Shown piece by piece: positions 23,514-32,641 of a stretch of 64,000 nt of DNA. The translations under genes were made by a program, and so were the position numbers. Numbering within the stretch: position 1 is the first letter of the stretch; each line of letters opens with the position of its first letter. The stretch comes from DATFFO01 sp963744905 (lineage in GTDB: Bacteria; Actinomycetota; Acidimicrobiia; Spongiisociales; ZC4RG35), in the NCBI GenBank assembly GCA_963744905.1, contig CAVUUV010000003.1, positions 248,001-312,000 on the forward strand, read 5' to 3'. The notes under the pieces were generated by a model. That model was not told the DNA's origin. It saw only the letters and a program-made list of their open reading frames with translations, and ran no database searches.

Positions 23514-24908
23514 TCAGCCGCCGGTCAGGCGGGCCAGCAACCCGCCCAGGAGCCGGGAGGGGCGGCCGCTGCGGTCCTCGGCGGCGTCCGCCAGCGGGGC
23601 CAGGGCGCGACCCAGGTTTATCCCCACCCAGCGCAGGGGCTCGGGCTCCCAGCGCCGCCAATGGTGGCCCACGAAGGGGAGCCGGGCGCGTTGTGTGTCC
23701 CGGCCGGTGACCAGGTCGGCCAGGGTACGCCCGGCCAGATTGGCGCTGGTCACCCCCTGGCCCACGTAGCCCCCGGCATGGCCCAGGCCGGTGACGGGGT
23801 TGAAGTCGACCGAAACCCGCCAGTCGCGGGGAATGGCCACCGCCCCGCCCCAGCGGTGGGTGACCCGGGCATCGCCGAGCTGGGGAAACATCTCCCACAG
23901 CACCTGTCGGATGAGATCGTGAGTGCGCGGGTCGCGGTCCCACTCCGGTCGTACCGTCGACCCGAAGTGGTAGGGCGCTCCCCGGCCTCCGAAGGCGAAG
24001 CGGCCGTCGGCGGTGCGCTGGCCGTAGACGATGAGATGGCGCTCGTCGGAGAAGGTCTCGCCGTGGTGCAATCCGACCTCCTCCCACCACTGCGGGGGCA
24101 TCGGCTCGGTGGCCAGCATCAGCGAGTAGACCGGGGCCACGAGCCTCTCCTGACCGGGCAGGGCCGGGGTGAAGGCCTCGGTGCAGCGCAGCACCTTGGG
24201 CGCCCGCACCACTCCGTGCTCTGTCACCGCCATTCCGGTTCCGAAGGTACGCACCGGGCTGTGCTCGTATATGGTCCCGCCCCGCTTCTCCACCGCATGA
24301 GCCAGGCCCGACACGAGCCGCCAGGGCTGGATCGAGGCGCACCAGGGGGTGAACATGGCCGCCTCCACACCCGCCACCTCGGCCCGCCGCCGAGCGGCTT
24401 CGGCATCAAGCCACTCCAGGTCACTATCGCCGAATCCCCATCTCGCCAGCCCCTCTGCGTAGGCTCGCAGACGGGGCACCTGGGCAGGCGATGTGGCGAA
24501 GAGCAGCATGCCCCCCTTGCGATAGCTGCAGTCGATCCCCTCGTCTGCCGCCACCCGCCCGATCTCGTCGATCGAGTCGAACATGGCGTGCTGGTAGGCC
24601 ACTACCGACTCGGGCCCGGTGTCGGCGGCCATGGTCTGTTTGGAGCCGGGGAACTTGGCCGACACCCAGCCCCCATTCCGGCCCGATGCCCCGAACCCGC
24701 AGAACTCGGCTTCCAGCACCACCACCTTCGACTCTGGTCTCAGACCGAGCAGGTAGTAGGCGGTCCACAGACCCGTGTAGCCACCACCGACGATGACCAC
24801 GTCGGCATCCAGCCCTCCCTGCAGCCGGGGGCGGTCGACCGGGGCCGGGCCCTGGTCGTGCCACAGGCTGAGGGGGGTGCCGTCAGGTCGGGTCGGGACC
24901 CGGCTCAC
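23514..24908 (-). CDS. FAD-dependent amine oxidoreductase, PuuB-like
   Basis: 464 residues of the D-amino-acid-oxidase (DAO) fold. Around 35, DADVVIVGGGYTGLWTAYYL is the dinucleotide-binding loop, followed by VVLEAEFCGFGASGRNGG, typical of gamma-glutamylputrescine oxidase and related amine oxidases. Substrate-side residues lie in FAFGGRGAPYHFG, and the C-terminal GLGHAGGYVGQGVT binds FAD. It is last in a three-gene unit (ALDH, aminotransferase, oxidase; 4-base overlap with the aminotransferase), which matches a polyamine or omega-amino-acid degradation module. The exact substrate is not determined. Confidence 0.87.
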   Translation of the reverse strand: MSRVPTRPDGTPLSLWHDQGPAPVDRPRLQGGLDADVVIVGGGYTGLWTAYYLLGLRPESKVVVLEAEFCGFGASGRNGGWVSAKFPGSKQTMAADTGPESVVAYQHAMFDSIDEIGRVAADEGIDCSYRKGGMLLFATSPAQVPRLRAYAEGLARWGFGDSDLEWLDAEAARRRAEVAGVEAAMFTPWCASIQPWRLVSGLAHAVEKRGGTIYEHSPVRTFGTGMAVTEHGVVRAPKVLRCTEAFTPALPGQERLVAPVYSLMLATEPMPPQWWEEVGLHHGETFSDERHLIVYGQRTADGRFAFGGRGAPYHFGSTVRPEWDRDPRTHDLIRQVLWEMFPQLGDARVTHRWGGAVAIPRDWRVSVDFNPVTGLGHAGGYVGQGVTSANLAGRTLADLVTGRDTQRARLPFVGHHWRRWEPEPLRWVGINLGRALAPLADAAEDRSGRPSRLLGGLLARLTGG

Positions 24909-26219
24909 CCGGCCAGGACTTCATCGAGACTGTCGCCGAACGCCTCCACCGCCCGATCGGCGTCGTCGGGGGTGTGAGCAGCACAGACGAACCACGGCTC
25001 GCGGGCATCGGGGCAGGGCATGACGCCCTTGGAGATCATCTTCATCGCCACCGCGTCATACGTGTTTGCGTCGTGGTGGACGACGTCGCGGAACTCACGG
25101 GGAGCCTCGTCGGCCAGGAAGACCGAGAACATGGATGGATGACCCACCACGTGACCGGGCACTCCCCGGTCGGCCAGGACCTTTGCCAGCCCTTCCATCA
25201 TCCGGGTTCCGGCGGCCTCGATCCGCTCGTAGGCGCTGCCATCTGAGAGACGATCGATGGTGGCTACGGCGGCGGCGGCTGCCACGCCGTTGCCCGAATA
25301 GGTGCCGGCCTGGGCGATACCTCCCTGGCGCCAACCCTCGATCACCTTGTCACCCAAGGCGATGGCGGCCACCGGGAACCCGTTGCCCATGGCCTTGGCG
25401 TAGGTGCCGATGTCGGGAGTGACCTCGAAGTGGGCCACAGCGCCGCCCAGATCCATGCGGAAGCCGGTCTTGACCTCGTCGAAGATGAGCATGGCCCCGT
25501 ACTCATCGCAGATGCGTCGCAGACCCTCGAGATAGCCGTCGACGGGCATGATCCCGAACGCATTGCCCAGCATCGGCTCCACGATCACGGCGGCGATGGA
25601 TCCTCCCTCGTTGCGGAAGGTGCGCTCCACCAGGTCGAGGTCGTTGTAGGGCAGGGTCCGGATGTAGCCGCGGATGGCGTCCGGTATCCCCGACGACGTC
25701 TGCCAGGGATTGGGACGAAAGCGCGAGCCCAGCGCCCCGGCCGGCCCTCCGGCGGTGGAAAAGAGCAGATAGTCGTGCACGCCGTGATACTGGCCCTCGA
25801 ACTTGATGACCACGTCCCGCCCGGTCATCCCCCGGGCCAGGCGAAGGGCGTGCATGGTGGCCTCGGTGCCGGTGTTGGTGAACCGCATTCCTGCCGGCCA
25901 CGACAGGGCCCCCATCACCTTTTCGGCCGCCTCCACCTCGCGTTCGCGAGGTCATGGCGAAGCTGGTCGCCTCCCGGGCCGCCTCGGCCACAGCTCCCGA
26001 CACCGCCTCGTCCCCGTGGCCGAGGATGATGGGGCCGAACCCGCATTGCAGGTCGAGATAACGCTTGTGGTCCACGTCCACCAGGTATCCACCCTCGCCG
26101 CGCTCGATGATCAGGGTGTCGTCGTCTCCCCAGTACCGAAACTGGCTCGAGACACCATTCACCAGGACCTTTGAGGCCCGCTGGAACCATTCCCTGGAAG
26201 CATTTCCTTGGAGGCCCAT
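24905..26219 (-). pseudogene. Class III PLP-dependent aminotransferase (GSA-aminomutase-like), apparent frameshift
   Basis: From ATG 26219 the N-terminal part reads MGLQGNASREWFQRASK through LDLQCGFGPIILGHGDEAV to FAMTS, then leaves frame. The rest continues in the next frame from about 25936 (EAAEKVMGALSWPAG), including FEGQYHGVHDY, FDEVKTGFR and the PLP-lysine segment YAKAMGNGFPVAAI. The shift falls exactly in a perfect 6-bp hairpin with a 2-base loop (25937-25950); removing one base restores SRREVEAAEK. The joined protein is about 437 residues, the family length. Context between ALDH and a PuuB-like oxidase suggests omega-amine transamination. It may be a real mutation or a sequencing error. 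Confidence 0.8.
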
Positions 26220-26223
26220 GCTC

Positions 26224-27696
26224 TCACTCCTCTCGGAACCACCAGTCTTTCCGCACCAGGTCCAGGTTCCAGTGGACATGGCGCGGCCTCGTGAAGCTGT
26301 CGAACGCCTCGGGACCGAGCTCGCGGGCGTCGCCGCTGGCCCGCATCCCCCCGAAGGGAGCGGCCAGGTTGTCGACCACGGGATCGTTGACCCAGACCGT
26401 ACCCACCCGGAGCTCCCGATAGGCACGCTCGACCAGCCTCGAACTCTGCGTGTAGACACCGGCACCCAGCCCGTAGGGCGTATCGGAGGCCAGGGCAAGA
26501 GCTTCGTCCTCGTCTTCGAAGGGCATGACCGGCATCACCGGCCCGAAGGTCTCCTGCCGCATCACCCTCATGGTGTGATCGACGTCGGCCAGCACGGCCG
26601 GGGACAGGAAGAACCCGGGCCGATCGAGCGGCTCGCCCCCCACCAGCAGCCGGGCCCCGGCCGACACCGCCTCCGCCACCTGGTCGAGGACGTCCCGGCG
26701 TCCCCGCTCACTACGCATCGGACCGACCTGGGTGGCGGAATCGAACGGGTCGCCCACCCGCAGCTTCTCGGTCAGACGAACCGCCGTGTCCAGGAAGGAG
26801 TCGTAGATCGAGCGATGCACATAGACCCGCTCGGTGGAGGTGCACACCTGGCCGGCATTGAGGAAGGCCGCCCACACCACCGCTTGGGCGGCCAGGTCCG
26901 GGTCGGCGTCGGGAAAGACGATGGCGGGATCCTTGCCGCCCAGCTCGAGGTGGGTGGCGGTGCCGCTCCGGGCACAGGCGGAGGCGATGGCCCTTCCTAC
27001 CTCGGTGGAGCCGGTGAAGGCAACCAGGTCCACCTCGGGATGAGAGACGAGGCGCTCGCCGACCTCGGCGCCTCCCCTGAGAGTGTTGACCACCCCGGGG
27101 GGTAGTTGGGCCTGGAAGATCTCGGCCAGGATCTGCAATGACAGCGGGGTGTCGGGGGCGGGCTTGATGACGATGGTGTTGCCCGCCGCCAGGGCCGGAG
27201 CGACCTTGAAGGCCAGGAGGAGCAGCGGGTAGTTCCACGGGACCAAAGCCGCCACCACCCCCAACGGCACCCGCACCACCAGGGACAGCTGGCCGGGATC
27301 GTTGGAGGGGGCGATGCGCCCGCCCTCGAGACGGGCCAGCTCGGCATACTGGCGGAAGAGGGAGGCGGCCATATCGACGTAGAGGCCGTTGCGGCTCGAG
27401 GCCCGTCCGGTCTCGTGGGTGAGGGCGATGGCCAGATCCTGGCGGCTCTCCTCCAGGCTCCCGGCGATGGCGCGGAGCGCTCCCGAACGCTGGTCCTGAG
27501 TGGCATCCCTCCAGGCAGGGAAGGCACTCCTGGCTGCGGCCACGGCCTGGTCGACCTGCGTGTCAGAGGCATCGGGCCAGGAGACGAGGACCTCTCCGGT
27601 GGAAGGCTCGAACACGTCCACGAAGGGCCCCTCACCGTCCGTGAACGAACCGTCGATCAGTAGAAACCGGTCTGGCAAGCTCTCACCTGGGCGCAT
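26224..27696 (-). CDS. Aldehyde dehydrogenase (NAD(P)-dependent)
   Basis: 490 residues with all landmarks of the ALDH superfamily: VPWNYPLLLLAFKVAPALAA, the Lys of VIKPAPDTPLS, FTGSTEVGR, the general-base Glu in LELGGKDPA and the nucleophile Cys in NAGQVCTSTERV, then QETFGPVMPV. It converts an aldehyde to the acid. It starts at ATG 27696 and is first gene of the unit with the aminotransferase and the PuuB-like oxidase, consistent with oxidation of an aminoaldehyde such as that from putrescine. Divergent from the TetR regulator, which may control it. Confidence 0.92.
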   Translation of the reverse strand: MRPGESLPDRFLLIDGSFTDGEGPFVDVFEPSTGEVLVSWPDASDTQVDQAVAAARSAFPAWRDATQDQRSGALRAIAGSLEESRQDLAIALTHETGRASSRNGLYVDMAASLFRQYAELARLEGGRIAPSNDPGQLSLVVRVPLGVVAALVPWNYPLLLLAFKVAPALAAGNTIVIKPAPDTPLSLQILAEIFQAQLPPGVVNTLRGGAEVGERLVSHPEVDLVAFTGSTEVGRAIASACARSGTATHLELGGKDPAIVFPDADPDLAAQAVVWAAFLNAGQVCTSTERVYVHRSIYDSFLDTAVRLTEKLRVGDPFDSATQVGPMRSERGRRDVLDQVAEAVSAGARLLVGGEPLDRPGFFLSPAVLADVDHTMRVMRQETFGPVMPVMPFEDEDEALALASDTPYGLGAGVYTQSSRLVERAYRELRVGTVWVNDPVVDNLAAPFGGMRASGDARELGPEAFDSFTRPRHVHWNLDLVRKDWWFREE

Positions 27697-27727
27697 GGTA
27701 GCCGTCCGGAGATGGGGCGGTCACCCC

Positions 27728-27757
27728 TTGACAGATGACCGAACAACCGTTCATAAT
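27728..27757 (+). promoter_or_regulatory. Sigma-70-type promoter with operator palindrome for the TetR gene
   Basis: TTGACA at 27728-27733 and CATAAT at 27752-27757, 18 bases apart. Between them GAACAACCGTTC (27741-27752) is an imperfect palindrome, and the half-site CGTTC recurs at 27768-27772. The predicted transcript start is near 27764, right at the GTG at 27765. This points to autoregulation by the TetR protein and perhaps control of the divergent ALDH unit. Confidence 0.7.
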
Positions 27758-27764
27758 ACTAAAC

Positions 27765-28460
27765 GTGCGTTCAGGCTCCCTCTCACCCGGGATTGGCCCC
27801 GGGTCCCTCGAGGTCGACACCCCCACCAACTCCCGACCGGTGGCCGACGGCGACAAGACGGCCCGGGCCCGTATCCGCGACGCCGCCCTGGAGCTGTTCG
27901 GGAGACAGGGCTTCGACAAGGCAACCATCCGCGCCATTGCCCGACGGGCCGGCGTCTCCCCCGCTTTGGTGGTCCACCACTACGGCTCCAAGGATCGGTT
28001 GCGCCAGGCCGTGGACGATCACGTCGCCGCCGTCATCCGCCAGGGGAAGCTCTCGGCCATGACCGGGGGCTTTCTGTCCGCAGACGCCTACGCAGAGATC
28101 GTCGAGACGTACGGCTCCTACCTCGCCTACATGAGCCGGGCCCTGACCGACAACAGCGCCGCCGGCGACCGTTTCTACGACCGGCTCTACGCCGACGCCC
28201 TCGAGTATCTGCAGGTCGGGGAGGAGAACGGCGTGATCCGCGCAGGAGGTGATCCCCGGGCGCGGGCCGCCTTCCTTCTCAACTCGGGCCTGGCCTCGCT
28301 GGTCCTGGGCCGGCACACGATGCGGGTGCTGGACAGCGCCGACCTGGCTGCGGCGGCGACGCGGGTGGCCCTCCCCACCCTCGACATCTACACCGACGGC
28401 CTGTTCACCGACGATCGTTTTCTAAAGATGTTCCGCGATGAGTTGGAGGGCGAAACATGA
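27765..28460 (+). CDS. TetR family transcriptional regulator
   Basis: Helix-turn-helix near residues 30-75: TARARIRDAALELFGRQGFDKATIRAIARRAGVSP, then HHYGSKDRLRQAVDDHV, the TetR DNA-binding hallmark; the C-terminal ligand domain is helical. The first ATG (27735) lies inside the promoter listed, so it cannot be the start of the transcript; GTG 27765 would give a leaderless mRNA, and GTG 27840 a protein of typical length. It overlaps the ABC ATPase gene by 4 bases, so it most likely regulates that exporter. The name of the inducer is unknown. Confidence 0.88.
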   Translation: MRSGSLSPGIGPGSLEVDTPTNSRPVADGDKTARARIRDAALELFGRQGFDKATIRAIARRAGVSPALVVHHYGSKDRLRQAVDDHVAAVIRQGKLSAMTGGFLSADAYAEIVETYGSYLAYMSRALTDNSAAGDRFYDRLYADALEYLQVGEENGVIRAGGDPRARAAFLLNSGLASLVLGRHTMRVLDSADLAAAATRVALPTLDIYTDGLFTDDRFLKMFRDELEGET

Positions 28461-29377
28461 CGGCTGCAGTGGAGACCCGGGATCTGGTCAAGGAATTCGG
28501 GGATGTGCGAGCCCTGGCTGGTATCGACCTGACCATCGAGGAGGGAGAGATCTTCGGCGTGATCGGTCCCAACGGGGCAGGCAAAACGACCACGATGCGC
28601 ATCCTGGTCGACATCCTCCGCCCCACCTCCGGCCAGGTCAGGGTGCTGGGCGTCGACCCGAGGGTTGGTGGAGGCAAGCTCAGGAAGCGCATCGGCTACC
28701 TCCCCGGGGAGTTGTCCTTGCCCGCCAGAACCGACGTAGCCAGCCTGCTCGCCTTCTACGGCCGCCTCTCGGGCGGGGTCGACGAGGGCCGGATCAGAGA
28801 TCTCGCCCAGCGCTTCGATCTCGACCTGAGCCGCCAGGTGAGAACCTTGTCGAAGGGCAACAAGCAGAAGGTCGGTGTCATCCAGGCTTTCATGCACCGC
28901 CCGCAACTGTTGATCCTCGACGAGCCGACCAGCGGCCTCGACCCCCTGCTCCAGCAAGAGTTCATCGAGCTGGTCCGGGAGGTTCGCCAGGAGGGAGCGA
29001 CCGTCTTCCTGTCCTCTCACGTCCTGAGCGAGATCGAGCACGTTTCAGACCGGGTGGCCATCCTCCGGGAGGGGGAGATCATCACCGTGTCGACCGTCGA
29101 CAGCCTGCGTCAACTCACCTCCCACAGGTTGCGCCTGCAGCTGGCCAATCAGGCCTCGGCGACCGACTTCGCCGGCATGCCGGGAGTTCTCAGGGCCCAT
29201 GACGAGAACGGATGGGTCGCTCTCGACGTGGACGGATCGCTCAACGACGTGCTCCGCCGGGCGGTCGAGTTCGGAGTCGTCGATCTCGTGGCCGAGAAGC
29301 CGGATCTCGAACAGGCGGTCCTGGACATGTACCGCAATCGCACCACACCGATGCGCCACGAGGAGGTGGCTCCATGA
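28457..29377 (+). CDS. ABC transporter ATP-binding protein
   Basis: 306 residues. Walker A GPNGAGKTTT, signature LSKGNKQKVG, Walker B LLILDEPTSGLDP and the H-loop SSHVLSEIEHV are all present, followed by a C-terminal domain of the drug/ABC-2 exporter type. The ATPase energises export by the adjoining permease. It is translationally coupled on both sides by ATGA overlaps (TetR before, permease after), forming a regulator-ATPase-permease operon. Confidence 0.93.
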   Translation: MTAAVETRDLVKEFGDVRALAGIDLTIEEGEIFGVIGPNGAGKTTTMRILVDILRPTSGQVRVLGVDPRVGGGKLRKRIGYLPGELSLPARTDVASLLAFYGRLSGGVDEGRIRDLAQRFDLDLSRQVRTLSKGNKQKVGVIQAFMHRPQLLILDEPTSGLDPLLQQEFIELVREVRQEGATVFLSSHVLSEIEHVSDRVAILREGEIITVSTVDSLRQLTSHRLRLQLANQASATDFAGMPGVLRAHDENGWVALDVDGSLNDVLRRAVEFGVVDLVAEKPDLEQAVLDMYRNRTTPMRHEEVAP

Positions 29378-30162
29378 CCGTCCTGTCCCGGATGTTCAGC
29401 GACCAGCGCCGACGCTGGCTGGGCTTCACCATCGGAATCTCGGCGGTGATCCTCATCTACCTGCCCCTGTTCGAATCGGCCTCCCAAAGCGGATTACTGG
29501 GGGCCAAGCTCGACGCCCTCCCCGACAGCCTGGTGGAGGCACTCAACTTCACCGACGTCAGCAGCGCCGCCGGCTACGCCCAGGCCACCATCTACGGCCT
29601 GATCGGAATGCTGATCCTGGTGGCGTTCGCCGTCGGCTCCGGAGCCTGGGCCATCGCCGGGGACGAGGAGTCCGGTGCCCTGGAGTTGACCATGGCCCAC
29701 GGCGTGGATCGGACCAACCTGCTGCTCCAGCGAGCGCTGGCTCTGCTGACGATGACGGCTGTGACGACAGTGATCGCCGGCGCACTGGTGGCGGTGGTGA
29801 GCGTGGCCTCCAACCTCGACCTCTCGGCCAACGGTATCACCGCCGCCACCCTGGCCCTGGGCGCCCTGGGGCTCTTCTTCGGCTCCATCGCCCTCCTGGT
29901 CGGAGCGGTCAGCGGACGGCGGGCCCTGGCCCTGTCGATCACCGGCGTCGTGGCGGTGTTTGCCTACCTGTGCAACTCGATCCTGGCCAGGACTTCGGCG
30001 GGCGGGTTCTTCGAAGCCATCTCCCCCTTCCACTGGGCCTACGGCAACGACCCCCTCGTAAACGGGGTCAGCCTGCCGGGAGTCGGGCTGCTTCTGGGCT
30101 TCTCGGTCGCATTCGTGCTGGTGGCGCTGAGCCTCTTCGATCGGCGCGACGTAGGCGTCTGA
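29374..30162 (+). CDS. ABC-2-type transporter permease
   Basis: 262 residues from ATG 29374, which overlaps the ATPase stop by 4 bases; the longer open frame upstream is a shadow. Six membrane segments can be placed: near 18, 65-85, 110-135, 150-170, 180-200 and 240-260. The signature ABC-2 region GDEESGALELTMAHGVDR follows the second segment. Such permeases export drugs, lipids or antibiotics; the substrate is unknown. Confidence 0.88.
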   Translation: MTVLSRMFSDQRRRWLGFTIGISAVILIYLPLFESASQSGLLGAKLDALPDSLVEALNFTDVSSAAGYAQATIYGLIGMLILVAFAVGSGAWAIAGDEESGALELTMAHGVDRTNLLLQRALALLTMTAVTTVIAGALVAVVSVASNLDLSANGITAATLALGALGLFFGSIALLVGAVSGRRALALSITGVVAVFAYLCNSILARTSAGGFFEAISPFHWAYGNDPLVNGVSLPGVGLLLGFSVAFVLVALSLFDRRDVGV

Positions 30163-30215
30163 GCGAACCGCCCTCACCGGGGGGCTGCATCGCCTGCTGC
30201 CGTTACCATCCGGGT

Positions 30216-32531
30216 ATGCCTCGCATCGTGTGCGTCGGTGGGGGCCCGGCCGGCCTCTTCACCGCCATCCTGGCCAAGCAGTCCTTGGGCGACGCCGAGG
30301 TGGTGGTCCACGAACGCAACACGTACGACACGACATGGGGATTCGGCGTCGTCTTCTCCGACGAGACACTGAGCAACATCTCCGCCGCCGATCCGGTCGC
30401 CTTCGAACGGATCCAGGCCGAGTTCCGCTACTGGTCCGACCTCGAGATCCGGTGTGGTGACTCTGTTACCCGCACCACCGGTCACGGGTTCGCCGCCTTC
30501 CCCCGCCTCCGCCTGCTCCAGATCCTGGCCGACCGGGCTCGAGAGGTGGGTGTAGAAGTCCGATTCGAATCACGGGTGGAAGACGTCACGAAGCTGGAGG
30601 CCGATCTCGTGGTGGTGGCCGAGGGAGTCAACTCGACAACCCGTGAGGCCATGGCGGATCGGTTCCAGCCCTCAGTGGTCCCGGGATCCGCCAAGTACGC
30701 CTGGTTCGGCACCGACTATGACTTCGGCATCTTCACGTTCCTCTTCGAGGAGACACCACACGGCGTCGTCCAGGCCCACTGCTACCCCTACAGCGACGAC
30801 CGCTCCACCTTCATCATCGAGATGGCCGAAGACACCTGGCGCAACGCCGGTCTGGAGCCGGTCAGGGAATTCGCCCCCGGTGAGACCGACCCCGGGGCCA
30901 GGGCCTTCGCCGAGAAGGTGTTCGGCGAGCACCTCGAGGGACACGAACTCATCGGCAACAACAGCCGCTGGATCAGCTTCCCGGAGGTGACCGCGGACAG
31001 GTGGTGGTGGGACCGATACGTACTCCTGGGCGACTCCGTCCACACCGCCCACTTCTCGATCGGGTCCGGAACCAAGCTGGCCATGGAGGACGCCATCGAG
31101 CTGGTGGAGGCCCTCCGCACCCACGAGCGCCTGGCCGAGGCTCTCGAAGCCTACGAGGAGGAGCGCAAGCCACAGGTCGAGTCGACCCAGCGCGCCGCCC
31201 GCACCTCCCAGGCCTGGTTCGAGTCGGTGGACCGCTACTGGGACCTGCCCCGCCCCCAGTTCGACTTCCAGCTCCTCACCCGCAGCCAGCGCATCACCCT
31301 CGACAACCTGAGGATGCGGGATCCGGCCGCCACCGAAGAGATCGTCCGATGGTGGCGAGGCACCCAGGAGCTGTCGGGGCCCCGGGTGGACACACCTCCC
31401 ATGTTCCATCCCTATCGCCTGCGGGACGCCACCTTCCCCAACCGGGTGGGAGTCTCGCCCATGGCCCAGTACTCGGCGATTGACGGCGTGCCCGTGCCGT
31501 GGCATCTGGTCCATCTGGGAAGCCGGGCGGTGGGCGGCGCCGGCCTGGTCATGGTGGAGATGACCTGTGTCTCTCCCCAGGGGCGCATCACCCCGGGATG
31601 CACCGGCCTGTGGAACGATGCTCAAGCCGAGGCGTTCGAGCCGATCGTCGATTTCGTCCACCACAACAGCGGCGCCGTGTTCGGGATGCAGCTGGGTCAC
31701 TCCGGGCGTAAGGGGGGGATGAAGATCCCCTGGGAGGCGGACGATGACGAGTTGGTGCCGGTCGATGAGCCCTGGGAACGTCTTGCCCCCTCCGCCATTC
31801 CCTACCTGGCAGATGGGCCGGTGCCGACCGAGATGACCCGGCGACACATGGACCTGGTTCGGGACCAGCACGTGTCGGCGGCGAAACGGGCCCGGGATCT
31901 CGGTTTCGACCTGCTCGAACTGCACATGGCCCACGGGTATCTCCTCTCCACCTTCATCAGCCCCCTCACCAACCGGCGCGACGACGCCTATGGAGGGACG
32001 CTCGAGGACCGGATGCGCTATCCCCTCGAGATCGTCGATGCCGTGCGCCGGGTGTGGCCCGACCGCCTTCCTCTCTCGGTGCGCATCTCGGCCACCGACT
32101 GGGTCGAGGGCGGCACCAGCGGGGACGACGCCGTCGCTATGGCGGAGATGTTCGACGCCCACGGCGTTGACATCATGGACGTGTCGACCGGCCAGGTGGT
32201 GCCCGAGCAGCAACCCCGATACGGGCGACTGTGGCAGACGCCGTATTCGGATCGGATTCGCCTCGAGACCCCGATGCCGACGATGACGGTGGGCTCGGTC
32301 TCCTCGGCCGACGACGTCAACACGGTGCTGGTGGCGGGTCGGGCCGACATATGCCTCCTGGCCCGCCCCCACCTGATCGACCCCTACTGGACCCTCAATT
32401 CGGCCATCGACCAGGACTACGGGGGCCATCCATGGCCGGTCCAGTATCTGCGCGGCGTCACCGCCCGCCGCCGCGAGCAAGACCCCAACCAGCGTCTCGC
32501 TCAACGCCCTCCCGGTTTCTCCGGGCGCTGA
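30216..32531 (+). CDS. Fused flavin monooxygenase / old-yellow-enzyme reductase (salicylyl-CoA 5-hydroxylase or 2-aminobenzoyl-CoA monooxygenase-reductase type)
   Basis: 771 residues from ATG 30216. Residues 1-380 are a class A flavin monooxygenase: VCVGGGPAGLFTAIL (FAD), VVVAEGVNSTTR and YVLLGDSVHTAHFSIGSG (GD motif). Residues about 395-770 are an OYE-type TIM-barrel: VGVSPMAQYSA, QLGHSGRKG, LHMAHGYLLSTFISP and GRADICLLARPHL. This fusion is known from salicylyl-CoA 5-hydroxylase (SdgC-like) and 2-aminobenzoyl-CoA monooxygenase/reductase, which hydroxylate and dearomatise an aryl-CoA. No CoA ligase or ring-cleavage partner lies beside it, so the substrate is left open. Confidence 0.9.
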   Translation: MPRIVCVGGGPAGLFTAILAKQSLGDAEVVVHERNTYDTTWGFGVVFSDETLSNISAADPVAFERIQAEFRYWSDLEIRCGDSVTRTTGHGFAAFPRLRLLQILADRAREVGVEVRFESRVEDVTKLEADLVVVAEGVNSTTREAMADRFQPSVVPGSAKYAWFGTDYDFGIFTFLFEETPHGVVQAHCYPYSDDRSTFIIEMAEDTWRNAGLEPVREFAPGETDPGARAFAEKVFGEHLEGHELIGNNSRWISFPEVTADRWWWDRYVLLGDSVHTAHFSIGSGTKLAMEDAIELVEALRTHERLAEALEAYEEERKPQVESTQRAARTSQAWFESVDRYWDLPRPQFDFQLLTRSQRITLDNLRMRDPAATEEIVRWWRGTQELSGPRVDTPPMFHPYRLRDATFPNRVGVSPMAQYSAIDGVPVPWHLVHLGSRAVGGAGLVMVEMTCVSPQGRITPGCTGLWNDAQAEAFEPIVDFVHHNSGAVFGMQLGHSGRKGGMKIPWEADDDELVPVDEPWERLAPSAIPYLADGPVPTEMTRRHMDLVRDQHVSAAKRARDLGFDLLELHMAHGYLLSTFISPLTNRRDDAYGGTLEDRMRYPLEIVDAVRRVWPDRLPLSVRISATDWVEGGTSGDDAVAMAEMFDAHGVDIMDVSTGQVVPEQQPRYGRLWQTPYSDRIRLETPMPTMTVGSVSSADDVNTVLVAGRADICLLARPHLIDPYWTLNSAIDQDYGGHPWPVQYLRGVTARRREQDPNQRLAQRPPGFSGR

Positions 32532-32543
32532 GAGGACCCCACC

Positions 32544-32625
32544 CGTTTCTTTGGACCGTGACTATCGCTATGCGTTCCTCAGCGTCGAAAGAAGGCTGGG
32601 ACCGTTCCCCCACGTCCAAAGAACG
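32544..32625. repeat. Inverted repeat between convergent genes
   Basis: Arms at 32544-32560 and 32611-32625 share CTTTGGAC/GTCCAAAG with two bulges, enclosing about 50 bases. It lies between the fusion gene and the convergent methyltransferase gene and could form a loose bidirectional terminator. Confidence 0.4.
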
Positions 32626-32641
32626 ACCGTCCCGCCTGGGC

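Noticed and set aside
30672..32504. 610-codon ORF antisense to the monooxygenase-OYE fusion
   Set aside because: Typical high-GC antisense frame; composition is unlike a protein and the sense gene is unambiguous.
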